Assembly (NCBI RefSeq): GCF_005502275.1
Contig: NZ_SWLZ01000001.1
Coordinates: forward strand, 186,001-250,000
Length of the DNA: 64,000 bases
From: Robertmurraya siralis
GTDB lineage: Bacteria > Bacillota > Bacilli > Bacillales > Cytobacillaceae
Direction: 5' to 3'
Positions 35,820-45,733 of the stretch are shown piece after piece (positions within the stretch are counted from its first letter, which is position 1; each line of letters starts with the position of its first letter). The position numbers were made by a program, and so were the translations under genes. A model generated the notes under the pieces. That model was not told the DNA's origin, did no database searches, and was given only the letters and a program-made list of their open reading frames with translations.

Positions 35820-37505
35820 TTATATTTTCAGTACACCACCAGTGCTCGCATTGGTAACAAGCTTTGAATAGCGAGCAAGATAGCCTTTTTTCACTTTTGG
35901 TTCAAAACCCTTCCAGTTTGCTTTCCGTTTTGCAAATTCTTCATCGGTAATTTCCAAGGTGATTTTACGGTTATTTAAATCGAGTTCAATAATATCTCCA
36001 TCTTCGACAAAAGCAATTGGTCCGCCTTCAGCGGCTTCTGGAGAAATATGGCCGATTGAAATTCCGCGAGAAGCACCAGAAAATCTTCCATCCGTAATAA
36101 GTCCAACCTTTGCACCGAGACCTCGACCGACAATTTGAGAGGTTGGTGCCAGCATTTCAGGCATTCCTGGTCCGCCTTTTGGTCCCTCATAACGGATAAC
36201 AACGACATCACCTTCTTTAACTTTTCCAGTGATGATGCCTGATAATGCCTCTTCTTGAGAATTAAAGCAAATGGCTGGTCCTCTGTGATAGCCGCCGACT
36301 TCTTTGTCAACGGCACCAACTTTGATGACAGAACCTTCTGGAGCAAGATTCCCAAATAAAACAGCGAGCCCGCCCTTTTCGGAGTGTGGATTGTCTAATG
36401 GCCGAATGACATCCTTATCTAAAATATCACAGCCTGCAACATTTTCTTTTAATGTTTTCCCAGTTACAGTTAAGCAATCTCCATTCATTGCCCCTGGTTT
36501 CTTTAAAACTTCATTAATAATCGCACTGACGCCACCGGCATTATGAACATCCTCAATATGGTAATTCGATGCAGGTGCGATTTTGGCTAAATGGGGAACA
36601 CGAGCAGCAATTTCATTGATACGCTCAAGTGAGTATTCGATTTCAGCTTCATGGGCTAATGCTAATGTGTGTAAAACCGTATTGGTCGAGCCGCCCATGG
36701 CCATGTCTAATGCGAAGGCATTATCGATTGCTTCAATCGTGACGATATCGCGCGGTTTAATATCGTTCTCGATTAATGTCATTAATTGCTTCGCTGATTT
36801 CTTCACAAATTCCTTACGTTCCTCGGCAACCGCTAAAATAGTACCATTTCCCGGAAGAGCAAGACCGAGCCCTTCGGCTAAGCAATTCATTGAGTTCGCT
36901 GTAAACATCCCTGAACATGAACCACATGAAGGACAAGCGACTTGCTCGATTTCAGTTAATCTAGCTTCATCAATTTTCCCAGCTTGGAATGCCCCTACGC
37001 CTTCAAATACGGAGGTTAAATCGAGGGCATTCCCCTGACTATCGATTCCTGCTTTCATTGGTCCGCCGCTGACAACAATCGTAGGAATATTTACACGAAG
37101 AGCAGCCATTAACATCCCTGGTGTGATTTTGTCACAGTTCGGAATACAAACCATACCATCGAACCAATGGGCAGAAACAACGGTTTCAACAGAGTCAGCA
37201 ATGATCTCGCGACTAGGGAGTGAATAGCGCATCCCGATATGCCCCATGGCAATCCCATCATCAACGCCGATTGTATTCATTTCGAACGGTACACCGCCAG
37301 CTTCGCGAATTGCCTCCTTGACAATTTTCCCAAACTCCTGTAAATGCACATGTCCTGGAACAATATCAATATATGAGTTTACAACAGCAATAAATGGTTT
37401 ATCAAAATCTTCCTCTTTTACACCAGCAGCTCGAAGCAAGCTTCGATGGGGTGCACGGTCAAATCCTCTTTTGATCATGTTACTTCGTAATTCTGCCACT
37501 TTCAT
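35820..37505 (-). CDS. ilvD: Dihydroxy-acid dehydratase IlvD
   Basis: 561 residues. Dehydrates dihydroxy-isovalerate and its isoleucine-pathway homologue to the 2-keto acids. The Fe-S cluster cysteines are visible in [10 protein letters not shown] and [17 protein letters not shown], with the family motifs [15 protein letters not shown] and [10 protein letters not shown]. It stands alone on the reverse strand, away from the ilv-leu operon, as is common in Bacillus. No T-box was found upstream. The start abuts GCGAGGG. Confidence 0.96.
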   Translation of the reverse strand: MKVAELRSNMIKRGFDRAPHRSLLRAAGVKEEDFDKPFIAVVNSYIDIVPGHVHLQEFGKIVKEAIREAGGVPFEMNTIGVDDGIAMGHIGMRYSLPSREIIADSVETVVSAHWFDGMVCIPNCDKITPGMLMAALRVNIPTIVVSGGPMKAGIDSQGNALDLTSVFEGVGAFQAGKIDEARLTEIEQVACPSCGSCSGMFTANSMNCLAEGLGLALPGNGTILAVAEERKEFVKKSAKQLMTLIENDIKPRDIVTIEAIDNAFALDMAMGGSTNTVLHTLALAHEAEIEYSLERINEIAARVPHLAKIAPASNYHIEDVHNAGGVSAIINEVLKKPGAMNGDCLTVTGKTLKENVAGCDILDKDVIRPLDNPHSEKGGLAVLFGNLAPEGSVIKVGAVDKEVGGYHRGPAICFNSQEEALSGIITGKVKEGDVVVIRYEGPKGGPGMPEMLAPTSQIVGRGLGAKVGLITDGRFSGASRGISIGHISPEAAEGGPIAFVEDGDIIELDLNNRKITLEITDEEFAKRKANWKGFEPKVKKGYLARYSKLVTNASTGGVLKI

Positions 37506-37727
37506 TCCCTCGCTTTCAAATACAAATTTTTAAACTTTTTCATATTTTATCATTATTCTAAGAAATAGGACAGAATTTTTCCTTTAATGCTTTTATTTAA
37601 TAAAGATATCAGTAGTTTTTATAACTACTTCTTGTTGTTTGTGGAATTTGTTATGTAGTGGTGAGTTTACATCATCCGGTTTTTAAGTTACAATAAAGGG
37701 GATTTTTAGATGAAATGAGGTCTGTTA

Positions 37728-38324
37728 ATGGGAAGGCTAGATCAGTTTATGGAAGGGCTTGACCTTCAGCATGAAATATCACTTACAGATATTCCTGAGA
37801 TTGATTTATATATGGATCAAGTGATTCAATTGTTCGAAAATCATTTTAAGGATACAAAAAGAAATGAAGATGAGAAAATTTTAACGAAAACAATGATAAA
37901 TAATTATGCGAAAGCAAAATTATTTTTTCCAATAAAAAATAAAAAGTATTCAAAGGAACATTTATTATTAATCAGTCTTATTTACCAATTAAAAGGGTCA
38001 TTATCGATCAGTGATATTAAGGAGACTTTTCAGGGAATTAATAAGATGATAGTAGAAGAGGAAAGCTTTGAATTAGAACCTTTTTATCATAGTTATTTAC
38101 AGCTAAGTAAAGAGAACACGGTTCATTTTAAAAAGGATATTCAGGAGAGAGCAGCGGAGGTTGATAAGGAAGTAGCCAAACTTGAAACAGAAAAAAGTGA
38201 CTACTTGCGTAAAGTGATGCTGATTACTTCGCTTGCTCATATCAGTAATTTGTATAGAAGGGCTGCTGAACAACTTGTTGATGAAATAATGGAAGAACAA
38301 AATGGAAAGAAGGAGATAAAATGA
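37728..38324 (+). CDS. DUF1836 domain-containing protein
   Basis: 198 residues, soluble and helical. The segment LTKTMINNYAKAKLFFPIKNKKYSKEHLLLISLIYQLK is the DUF1836 hallmark and looks like a MerR-type DNA-binding helix pair. The C-terminal third is a coiled coil (KKDIQERAAEVDKEVAKLE). A regulatory role is possible but unproven. Its stop overlaps the start of the hemolysin III gene by four bases, so the two are co-translated. Confidence 0.8.
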   Translation: MGRLDQFMEGLDLQHEISLTDIPEIDLYMDQVIQLFENHFKDTKRNEDEKILTKTMINNYAKAKLFFPIKNKKYSKEHLLLISLIYQLKGSLSISDIKETFQGINKMIVEEESFELEPFYHSYLQLSKENTVHFKKDIQERAAEVDKEVAKLETEKSDYLRKVMLITSLAHISNLYRRAAEQLVDEIMEEQNGKKEIK

Positions 38325-38959
38325 GCGAAACGCATACATTTACGAAAGGTGAAGAAATTGCAAATGCAATTACCCATGGTATTGGGGCATTACTAAGTGT
38401 AGTTGCCTTAGTGTTCTTGATAATCGAGTCTGTTGTTCATGGTGGCCCATGGCATATCGTAAGCTTTACATTATTCGGAAGTACGATGCTGCTCATGTAT
38501 CTATGTTCTACAATGCTACACAGTTTACCTTCAGGGAAGGCAAAGGATATTTTTGAAATCTTTGATCATTCAGCCATTTATTTTTTTATAGCTGGAACGT
38601 ATACACCATTTTTGTTTCTCGTTATTAAAGGTTGGCTTGGTTGGACTATTTTTGGTATTGTGTGGGGTCTAGCCCTTGCAGGTACCGTTTTTAAATCTTT
38701 TTTTGTGAAAAAATTTGTTCTTTATTCAACATTATTGTATGTTCTGATGGGATGGCTCATTGTTTTTGCTTGGCAGCCTTTAATGAATAACCTGCCGCAA
38801 AATGCCATTCTTCTTCTCGTGATTGGTGGATTATTGTATACGCTCGGTTCTGTATTTTACGTGTGGCGGGGGTTTAAATATCACCATACCCTCTGGCATG
38901 TCTTTGTGATTGGTGGCAGTGTTGCTCACTTTTTCTGCGTTTTTTTATACCTTGTGTAG
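38321..38959 (+). CDS. Hemolysin III family membrane protein (first copy)
   Basis: 212 residues with seven predicted helices and the PAQR/HlyIII motifs: EEIANAITHGIGALLS at the start, a Ser/His/Asp metal site in STMLHSLP and DHSAIYFFIAGTYTPF, and HxxxH near the end (HTLWHVFVIGGSVAHFF). Bacterial members are related to YplQ/YqfA; a hydrolase-like activity on lipids or a role in membrane homeostasis is debated. Its start overlaps the DUF1836 stop. A paralogue lies about 4.5 kb downstream on the other strand. Confidence 0.9.
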   Translation: MSETHTFTKGEEIANAITHGIGALLSVVALVFLIIESVVHGGPWHIVSFTLFGSTMLLMYLCSTMLHSLPSGKAKDIFEIFDHSAIYFFIAGTYTPFLFLVIKGWLGWTIFGIVWGLALAGTVFKSFFVKKFVLYSTLLYVLMGWLIVFAWQPLMNNLPQNAILLLVIGGLLYTLGSVFYVWRGFKYHHTLWHVFVIGGSVAHFFCVFLYLV

Positions 38960-39050
38960 GATATGAGTGAGGCATGTCATTATCTATGCTGTAGTTTTCT
39001 TTGTATAATGAATAAGAGCTTTCTAACTTATTTATGTGGAGGAATTATAA

Positions 39051-39359
39051 ATGAATTGCAAAATCAACAAAAATGCAGCAAAGGTATTGAAAGAAATGTT
39101 AGCGCGTGAAGAAGCTGAAGGTAAGATGATTCGCGTTTTCATTACACATATGCATGGTGATCATGCTCATTATGATTTGAGGTTTGATACACCTACCGAG
39201 CATGATGAGATTGTAAAGACGGATAAAGGAATTGACATTCTCCTTGATAAGCGGGAAGAATTTCTCGATGGAGTTTGGATTAAATACTTCTATGTTCCAG
39301 AACCACAATTTGAAATCACAAATCCCTCAAAAGAGGGTCACGGACATCATCACCATTAA
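39051..39359 (+). CDS. HesB/IscA-like protein with Cys replaced by His
   Basis: 102 residues aligning over its length with A-type Fe-S carriers: the helix INKNAAKVLKEMLAREE, the strand MIRVFI, YDLRFD, then the closing EITNPS. Where IscA has GGCSGF it reads HMHGDHAH, and where IscA has C-G-C it has H-G-H (97-99) followed by a poly-His end. Its only Cys is residue 3. This suggests a family member that binds another metal, or none, through histidines. NCBI-type annotation of such proteins would be HesB-like. GTGGAGGAATT precedes the start; it is monocistronic. Confidence 0.8.
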   Translation: MNCKINKNAAKVLKEMLAREEAEGKMIRVFITHMHGDHAHYDLRFDTPTEHDEIVKTDKGIDILLDKREEFLDGVWIKYFYVPEPQFEITNPSKEGHGHHHH

Positions 39360-39695
39360 AAGTTGGAATCGATTGGTAGGATGAATCAATTTTCTATGTG
39401 AGGAATCATGGAAATACTAGCAGAAAGTATTGTTGTGATTTTGAGAATGAATGATAATACAGCTCTGCAATAATAAAAAAATGGCGTGTAATCTTTTTTT
39501 AGAGGTTGCACGCTATTTTCTTTGTTTTACGATAATTCGAGCATCATTAATTTGATTTTGCTATATGTCGGTAATGATTCTTAGCAATAATTTAGATTAA
39601 CGAAGCCGATAACGATCGCTAAAAAGATTTGGAAAGGGCTATCTTTTACCAAAAAGTTTGAGGTAAAATAGAAAAATTAAAGGGGGCAAGCGAAA
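39360..39695. other. Intergenic region with hairpin and dispersed repeat
   Basis: Contains a hairpin at about 39481-39520 (GGCGTGTAATCT pairing with AGGTTGCACGC, using G-U pairs) that may terminate the HesB-like gene. A copy of the TATGTCGGTA repeat lies at 39563-39607. Nothing else seen. Confidence 0.5.
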
Positions 39696-40487
39696 ATGAT
39701 TAGAAGGTTAACAAAAGACGATCATGAGCAGTGTTTTGCACTATTAAAAACCGCACCGGCAGAGAACCTTTTTATTATCGGTGATATTGAGGCATATGGC
39801 TATGATCAAGAATTTCAGAAGGTTTGGGGAGATTTTAGTACGGATGGAAAGCTAATTGCAGTCCTGTTGAAATATGAAAATAATTATATTCCTTTTGCGG
39901 TTGCGGAGTTTGATGCGGAAGGTTTTGCAGTAATAATGGAACAGGATCGAGATTTTTTGATGATGTCAGGTTTAAGAGAAGTTACAGCAAAAATCGAGCC
40001 GTTTCTCAAAAAGAGACTTGTCCGTAAACGGGAAACTTACTATGCGAAATGTACGAAACTTCAAATATCACAGAGCGAGGTTTCGATTGTGAAGAAGGCA
40101 AGTCCTGGTGAAGCAGAGCGATTAGTCGAATTAGTTAATCAAATTCCTGAGTTCAGTGATTCCATCATTACGGTGGAAAAAAAACGTCGAGGCTTAGAGG
40201 ATGGTACATCCCGTACTTTTTATATTGAGGAGGATGGAAAAATGGTTTCCACTGCCTCAACGGCTGCAGAAAATTCCATGTCGGCGATGGTTGTTGGAGT
40301 TGCCACATTGGAAGCATATAAGAAAAAAGGCTATGCAACAGCATGTGTGCTTAAACTTTGTAGAGAGTTGCTGCAGGAGGGAAAAGAACTCTGTCTTTTT
40401 TATGATAATCCTGCCGCAGGAGCGATTTATAAACGAATTGGCTTCGAAGATATCGGGTTTTGGATGATGTACACATTTGCGAAATAA
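39696..40487 (+). CDS. GNAT family N-acetyltransferase
   Basis: 263 residues. The N-terminal half (1-130) is divergent and resembles the DUF4081-like region that precedes some GNAT domains. The C-terminal half holds the acetyl-CoA site: SMSAMVVGVATLEAYKKKGYATACV with the Q/RxxGxG/A-type loop, then LCLFYDNPAAGAIYKRIGF. Substrate unknown. Ribosome site AGGGGGCAAG. It stands alone and is followed by a long hairpin. Confidence 0.85.
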   Translation: MIRRLTKDDHEQCFALLKTAPAENLFIIGDIEAYGYDQEFQKVWGDFSTDGKLIAVLLKYENNYIPFAVAEFDAEGFAVIMEQDRDFLMMSGLREVTAKIEPFLKKRLVRKRETYYAKCTKLQISQSEVSIVKKASPGEAERLVELVNQIPEFSDSIITVEKKRRGLEDGTSRTFYIEEDGKMVSTASTAAENSMSAMVVGVATLEAYKKKGYATACVLKLCRELLQEGKELCLFYDNPAAGAIYKRIGFEDIGFWMMYTFAK

Positions 40488-40491
40488 ATAC

Positions 40492-40551
40492 TCAGGCTGT
40501 CGACAAGCCTTTGCTATCCTTTGATAGTACAATGTTATTCGAACAGCCTGA
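40492..40551. terminator. Long hairpin after the GNAT gene
   Basis: TCAGGCTGT (40492-40500) pairs perfectly with ACAGCCTGA (40543-40551) across a 42-base loop that can fold further (CTATC/GATAG). No strong T-run. It probably ends both flanking units. Confidence 0.55.
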
Positions 40552-40569
40552 TAAACTTTCTTCCTCAAA

Positions 40570-40890
40570 TTAAAATGGATATTGACGATCCCTTGTCTGA
40601 ACAGACACCCATTTGGTTGCAGTAAATTCCTCGACAACCCACGGATTTCCGAAGCGGCCCAATCCACTCGATTTATTTCCACCGAACGGAATAAATGGGG
40701 CATCATTAACGGTTTGGTCGTTAATATGGGTCATGCCAGCGTCGATATGAAGTGCGAGTTCTTCTCCTTTTTGAAGATCAGCTGTGTAAATGGCAGAATT
40801 TAAGCCATATTCTGTATCACCAGCAAGGGCAATGGCCTCCCCATCAGTTGCAGCCTTAATGATCGGTGCAATCGGGCAAAAAAGCTCTGT
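40570..40890 (-). pseudogene. Aldehyde dehydrogenase C-terminal remnant
   Basis: The reverse strand encodes the last 105 or so residues of an NAD-dependent aldehyde dehydrogenase of the AldX/vanillin dehydrogenase type: PIAPIIKA, DTEYGLNSAIYT, AGMTHINDQTVND, PFGGNKSSGLGRFG and FTATKWVSVQTRDRQYPF. About 370 residues including the catalytic Cys and Glu are missing. The open frame continues upstream to 41022 with unrelated-looking residues. This is a decayed 3' fragment, not a working enzyme. Confidence 0.85.
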
Positions 40891-41022
40891 TTGTTTGGAT
40901 GAGATCCCGCAAGCTTGGCTAATGCTTGTTTGTAAACTTTTATTGCCTCTGTTGCAACGGCAACGGAGAAATCGTACATAAATAATTTTAGGATTGATAA
41001 ATGATAAAGGATTTTGACTCAT

Positions 41023-41348
41023 TTCGTGTGAAACTTTGGTCTTACAAGCTTTTTAGTTATGTTAAAAAGGTAGGGAAAAAGTGCCAAAATTAACATCAGC
41101 ATATAATATAGCTTATTTTTTTAAAAGAGAACTATCTTCGCCTTTTCCCTCATAGTCATTAATAACCTCACAAATACGTCTTAAGACTTAGATTCATTTA
41201 CTTACTCAGTCTATAGAAAATCTGCAATCTTTTGGTATGATAACAGTAAGAAGATTTGAGAGTAGAATTTTGGTAAGGTGTATTCGAAACCTTTTTTCGC
41301 TCCAATCGTAATACAAATAGAGGATTTTATGTTAGGAGTCGATATTAA
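41023..41348. other. Intergenic region upstream of xpaC
   Basis: No gene or RNA element recognised. The sequence is AT-rich and ends in TTAGGAG ahead of xpaC. Confidence 0.4.
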
Positions 41349-42005
41349 ATGAATCCATTTATCTCGTTTATGCTACGGACGTTTATCGCAATCCCAACTG
41401 CTGGATTCGTTTGGCTAATTAGTTTTTTCGGTTTTGATCAAACCCTTTTAGCCTCAACAGGATTTTCATTTGTAGGTGGCTGTCTTGCTTACTTCGTTGT
41501 AAAAGGGGTTATGCAGCATCGCTTTATTAAAAACCAAGGATTGACAAGGCGTGAATATAAATATATAGAAAAAAATTTAGACGAAGCAAAAATGAAAATT
41601 AATCGACTTACGAAGGCTTTATTTTCAGTCAGACAAGTGGGGATGTTAAAGCAAAATATGGAAATCGCCCGCGTTGCTAGAAAGATTTATCGTATTACAA
41701 AAAAAGAGCCAAAAAGATTTTATTTTGCTGAGCGATTTTATTTTTATCATTTAGATTCTTTTGTTGAATTGGCTGAGAAATATTCTTTTTTATCCTCACA
41801 ACCGACAAAAAATGTCGAGATGAGCCAAGCATTAAAGGAAACTCGAAGAATGATGGAAGAAATGAGATATTCATTGGAGAAGGACCTTCAACAAATTTTA
41901 GCAAATGATCTTGATATGTTACATTTGGAGCTTGATGTGGCGAAGCATAACATGAATACATTGAAAGAAACGCGATATCTTGATGAAAGTAGGAAACTAA
42001 AATGA
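41349..42005 (+). CDS. xpaC: XpaC family protein
   Basis: 218 residues: two N-terminal membrane helices (about 5-27 and 30-50), then a cytoplasmic helical region with [32 protein letters not shown]-type and [34 protein letters not shown], which mark XpaC. It was named after 5-bromo-4-chloroindolyl phosphate hydrolysis but its role is unknown. It overlaps yaaN by four bases; xpaC-yaaN is a conserved Bacillus pair linked to toxic-anion resistance. Confidence 0.9.
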   Translation: MNPFISFMLRTFIAIPTAGFVWLISFFGFDQTLLASTGFSFVGGCLAYFVVKGVMQHRFIKNQGLTRREYKYIEKNLDEAKMKINRLTKALFSVRQVGMLKQNMEIARVARKIYRITKKEPKRFYFAERFYFYHLDSFVELAEKYSFLSSQPTKNVEMSQALKETRRMMEEMRYSLEKDLQQILANDLDMLHLELDVAKHNMNTLKETRYLDESRKLK

Positions 42006-43177
42006 CACAAAAAAACGATTCGCTTTTTGGAAATACGAGTGATGTATTTGACGATTTATTGGCTAATCCTTTCGCTGCAGAATCAAAAGAGAATGAAGCA
42101 AACACTACTGCCGAAGGGAAAAAACCAGTCAAGCTTATTGATGTCATACCTGAAGAAAATCGAGCGAAAGCCTATCAATTAGCAGAGCAAATTGATCCGA
42201 AAAACCATGAAGCGATGATTTTTTATGGTTCTCAAGCGCAAGGAAAGCTTTTATCCTTTTCCCATACGATGTTAGAGCATGTTCAAAAACAGGATGTCGG
42301 AGAAATAGGCGATATTATCCATAATTTAATGCAAAAATTAAGCAGTGTGAATCCAGATGATTTAAAACCTGAGAAGCCCTCTTTTTTATCGAAGATGTTT
42401 GGGAGAATTTCAAGTTCCATCCAAGAGGTGTTATCGAAATATCAAAAAACAGGTGCGCAAATTGATCGAATTGGCATACAGCTTGAACGGAGCAAAAATA
42501 CGCTCTTAAGTGATATTCATTATTTGGAAAAGCTTTATGAGAACAATAAAGATTATTTCAATGCTTTGAATGTTTATATTGCAGCTGGGGAGCTAAAGCT
42601 AGAAGAGATTCGTGAAAAGACAATTCCTGAATTACAAAAGGCGGCAGAGCTCTCTCAAGACCAAATGAAGTTTCAAGAAGTAAATGATATGATTCAGTTT
42701 GCCGATCGATTAGATAAACGTTTATATGATTTAAAACTAAGTCGTGAAATTACGATCCAAAGTGCACCGCAAATTCGACTCATTCAAAATACAAATCAAG
42801 CGTTGGTCGAGAAAATTCAATCGTCGATTCTCACCGCTATTCCGTTATGGAAAAACCAAGTCGCGATTGCGTTAACATTAATTAGACAGCGAAGTGCAGT
42901 GGAAGCTCAAAAGCAGGTGGCGAAAACAACCAATGATCTGTTGCTGCGAAATGCGGAAATGCTGAAGGCGAATACGATTGAAACAGCGAGAGAAAATGAA
43001 CGTGGCTTCGTCGATATAGAAACATTAAAGAAAACGCAGGAAAATTTAATTTCCACTCTTGAAGAAACAATGAGGATTCAGGAGGAAGGTAGAAATAAAC
43101 GCCGTCAAGCTGAATATGAATTAGCGACCATGGAAAACAATTTGAAGCAAAAGCTTTTGATGATGAAAGAAAAATAG
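42002..43177 (+). CDS. yaaN: TelA-like toxic anion resistance protein YaaN
   Basis: 391 residues, mostly coiled-coil helices, of the TelA family. A poorly ordered N-terminal 45 residues is followed by [35 protein letters not shown] and [27 protein letters not shown], then [19 protein letters not shown]. Its family is associated with tellurite and other stress resistance, possibly through envelope effects. Start overlaps xpaC; a terminator follows. Confidence 0.92.
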   Translation: MTQKNDSLFGNTSDVFDDLLANPFAAESKENEANTTAEGKKPVKLIDVIPEENRAKAYQLAEQIDPKNHEAMIFYGSQAQGKLLSFSHTMLEHVQKQDVGEIGDIIHNLMQKLSSVNPDDLKPEKPSFLSKMFGRISSSIQEVLSKYQKTGAQIDRIGIQLERSKNTLLSDIHYLEKLYENNKDYFNALNVYIAAGELKLEEIREKTIPELQKAAELSQDQMKFQEVNDMIQFADRLDKRLYDLKLSREITIQSAPQIRLIQNTNQALVEKIQSSILTAIPLWKNQVAIALTLIRQRSAVEAQKQVAKTTNDLLLRNAEMLKANTIETARENERGFVDIETLKKTQENLISTLEETMRIQEEGRNKRRQAEYELATMENNLKQKLLMMKEK

Positions 43178-43192
43178 TTGTAATAACTAAAA

Positions 43193-43238
43193 AGGAAGAT
43201 GCTGGACTCGTTCAGAGTGAAGCATCTTCTTTTTTTAT
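43193..43238 (+). terminator. Terminator after yaaN
   Basis: GAAGATGCT (43195-43203) pairs with AGCATCTTC (43221-43229), followed by a run of T. Confidence 0.9.
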
Positions 43239-43429
43239 TTTACTCTAAGAAAACAGCAATTTCGATTGTTGTAGAAACTTCTTCATGAGTGCATCTACGT
43301 CTAGCACAAGGAGCCAAAGTCTAACGGTTTCAGGTGCAGAGATGAGCACGAATGAAAACGATTATGATCCATCATCGAAGGAACAGTTTGAACTTGAATT
43401 GTTCCGAAGGCGCTCCTAGCTTTTATTCT

Positions 43430-44077
43430 TTATAGGACATATAAATAAACAGAAAGAAAATGGGCGGTGCTGCCAAGCATAATAAAAATATGAAAAATTT
43501 CATGGAATCCTAAATACTTTGATTCAAGAAATTTTGGTTTTGTTCCGTATATGATCCCGCCGATCGTATAAAAAATTCCTCCGAGTACAAGGAGAAACAA
43601 ACCGGTATTGCTTAACACTTTAGCTAATGGAGGAGCAACAAATATAACCATCCAGCCCATTACAATATAGATGGAAGTTGAAAGCCATCGAGGACAATTA
43701 AACCAAATCATTTTAAATAACACACCGCATAATGCTGCAAATGTAATGAGGGAAAAAAGCACCCATCCAGTTATTCCGTTTAAACTGATCAGGCAAAAAG
43801 GAGCGTACGTACCAGCGATTAAAATAAAGATCATCGAATGATCGATCTTTCTTAAAAAAGCAATCACTTTTTCTTTTGCTATGACCATATGATATGTAGC
43901 TGATGCTGAATAAAGTAGGATCATGCTAACACCGAAAATGATAACAGCTGCAATCGAGAGGGCTGTCTGCGCTGAGATAGAAGCTTTGATCACCATTGCA
44001 AGTAATGCAACGAAAGACAGCAGGGCAGCGCTTAAATGTGTTAATCCATTTATAGGTTCACGAATATACTTCATCAT
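43430..44077 (-). CDS. Hemolysin III family membrane protein (second copy)
   Basis: 215 residues with the same family landmarks as the copy at 38.3 kb: EPINGLTHLSAALLS, SATYHMV, DHSMIFILIAGTYAPF and the C-terminal HEIFHIFIMLGSTAHFL. The two copies differ clearly in sequence, so this is an old paralogue, not a recent duplication. It has AAGGAGG ahead of tandem ATGs and no partner gene; the convergent neighbour is yaaN. Its biochemical role is uncertain. Confidence 0.9.
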   Translation of the reverse strand: MMKYIREPINGLTHLSAALLSFVALLAMVIKASISAQTALSIAAVIIFGVSMILLYSASATYHMVIAKEKVIAFLRKIDHSMIFILIAGTYAPFCLISLNGITGWVLFSLITFAALCGVLFKMIWFNCPRWLSTSIYIVMGWMVIFVAPPLAKVLSNTGLFLLVLGGIFYTIGGIIYGTKPKFLESKYLGFHEIFHIFIMLGSTAHFLSVYLYVL

Positions 44078-44218
44078 AAATACCTCCTTGATTCTTCATG
44101 TAGTTATTAATACTACTTAAAATAATACATGCATTACAATGAATCGTCAATAAAAATCATAATCAAAATAAGATATTAGGTTTTATAACACAAGATTCAA
44201 AAAAATCTAAAAATCGTA

Positions 44219-44280
44219 TTGACATATGTAATTTATAGAGTAAAATAAGTATTAATTAATGAATGTTATATTTCCTTACA
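44219..44280 (+). promoter_or_regulatory. amt promoter and TnrA/GlnR box
   Basis: TTGACA (44219-44224), 16-base spacer, TAAAAT (44241-44246) form a sigma-A-type promoter. TGTTATATTTCCTTACA (44264-44280) matches the TnrA/GlnR consensus TGTNAN7TNACA exactly. The box lies downstream of the predicted start point, which suggests repression from this promoter rather than activation. Confidence 0.65.
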
Positions 44281-44323
44281 TATGATGATAGGAATTATAA
44301 CGGATATAAAAGGGGGAATTAAT

Positions 44324-45616
44324 TTGGATCCGGTTGTGCTTATGGATAACCTGTGGGTAGCGGTTGGAGCAATTTTAGTATTTTTTATGATTGGTGGATT
44401 TATATTACTCGAAGCAGGCTCTACTAGAATGAAAAATGCCGGACATATTGCTGGTAAAACCATTTTTACAGCAGGAATCGGCAGTTTGGTATTTTGGGCA
44501 GTGGGTTATGGATTTATTTACGGTGATGGAAATGCCTTTATTGGATTATCAAACTTCTTTTATGGTGACGCATCAACAGTTGATGAAGGGTTGACTCCAG
44601 CAGTAGATTTTTCTTTCCAAGTTATGTTTGCAATTGTGTCACTGACGATTGCGTTCGGTGGATTTGCTGAGCGGGCTAAATTATCTGTTTATGTCATTTT
44701 TGCTGTTTTGTTCTCAGCTCTTGTATATCCAGTTGTTGCACATTGGATTTGGGGCGGTGGCTGGTTAGCTGATCATGGTAAGCAGGATTTCGCGGGTTCA
44801 ACGGTTGTTCATTTAACTGGGGCTATGGCTGCCTTAGCAGCAACAATAATCCTAAAACCGCGAATTGGCAAATACAATAAGGATGGTTCTTCTAATAATA
44901 TTGCCGGGCATAACCAAGTGTTTACAGCATTGGGAGTACTTATCCTTTGGGTAGGCTGGTTCGGGTTTAATGGAGCTAGTACATTTGGAGTGGAGGATGG
45001 CTTTTTAGGTTTTGTTATTCTCAACACGCAATTAGCAGCAGCGGCTGGTGCTATTGCAGCGATGTTTACTGCTTGGGTTCTTACAGGAAAAGCTGATGTC
45101 CCAACAACTTTAAATGGTGCTCTGGCAGGTCTCGTTGCTATCACAGCTTCATGTGGATTCGTAGAACCTTGGGCAGCAGTGTTAATCGGCTTAATTGGTG
45201 GAATTATGGTTGTTTTCAGTATGAAGTTTTTTGATAAAGCCAAAATTGATGACCCGATTGCAGCATTATCAGTTCATGGAACAGTCGGTATTTGGGGGAC
45301 GTTATCAAATGGACTATTTGCAGTTCCTGCCTTATCAACTGATATTGGTTGGGGGCAAGCAGGACTATTCTATGGCGGCGGCTTCACGCAATTAGGTGTT
45401 CAAGCATTAGGTGTTGTTGCTTCTGGTGTGTATGCTTTTGTTGTTGCTTATATTCTTTTAAAGATTATGGATAAAGTGATGGGCGGGCTCCGTGTTACTG
45501 AAGAGGAAGAAATCATGGGTCTTGATATCAGTGAACATGGCAGCTATGGCTATCCTGAACAATTTGAAGCATCTAAAACAGTTAAAGGTGATTCTTCTCA
45601 AGTGAAGTTAAGCTAA
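44324..45616 (+). CDS. amt: Ammonium transporter (Amt family)
   Basis: 430 residues. The membrane protein has about 11 helices and the Amt signatures: an early MDNLWVAVGAILVFFMIGGFILLEAGSTRMKN, AHWIWGGGWLADHGKQDFAGSTVVHLTGAMAALAA, VLILWVGWFGFNGAS, and the conducting-pore His in SVHGTVGIWGTL. It conducts ammonium. An upstream ATG (44282) is in frame, but AAAGGGGGAA precedes the TTG at 44324. The C-terminus is extended (EEIMGLDISEHGSYGYPEQF), the region that binds PII in other Amt proteins; no glnK is nearby. Confidence 0.95.
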   Translation: MDPVVLMDNLWVAVGAILVFFMIGGFILLEAGSTRMKNAGHIAGKTIFTAGIGSLVFWAVGYGFIYGDGNAFIGLSNFFYGDASTVDEGLTPAVDFSFQVMFAIVSLTIAFGGFAERAKLSVYVIFAVLFSALVYPVVAHWIWGGGWLADHGKQDFAGSTVVHLTGAMAALAATIILKPRIGKYNKDGSSNNIAGHNQVFTALGVLILWVGWFGFNGASTFGVEDGFLGFVILNTQLAAAAGAIAAMFTAWVLTGKADVPTTLNGALAGLVAITASCGFVEPWAAVLIGLIGGIMVVFSMKFFDKAKIDDPIAALSVHGTVGIWGTLSNGLFAVPALSTDIGWGQAGLFYGGGFTQLGVQALGVVASGVYAFVVAYILLKIMDKVMGGLRVTEEEEIMGLDISEHGSYGYPEQFEASKTVKGDSSQVKLS

Positions 45617-45733
45617 TTTATGCTAAACTAAGCTTAACTTCTACATGAATGAACCAACGATGAGGGCCTCTTTTATAGAGGCTTTTTAACATTTTTATCA
45701 TATTTGAAGGATGTGAGGGTGTGGTGATGATTG

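Noticed and set aside
35820-37505. Several long open frames on the plus strand opposite ilvD
   Set aside because: Shadows of the strongly conserved ilvD gene.
37506-37727. Possible T-box leader upstream of ilvD
   Set aside because: The T-box core (AGGGTGGNACCGCG) is absent and the spacer is short.
39408-39473. 21-codon frame with a GTGAGGA site after the HesB-like gene
   Set aside because: Too short, no conservation can be judged, and it is followed by a terminator-like hairpin.
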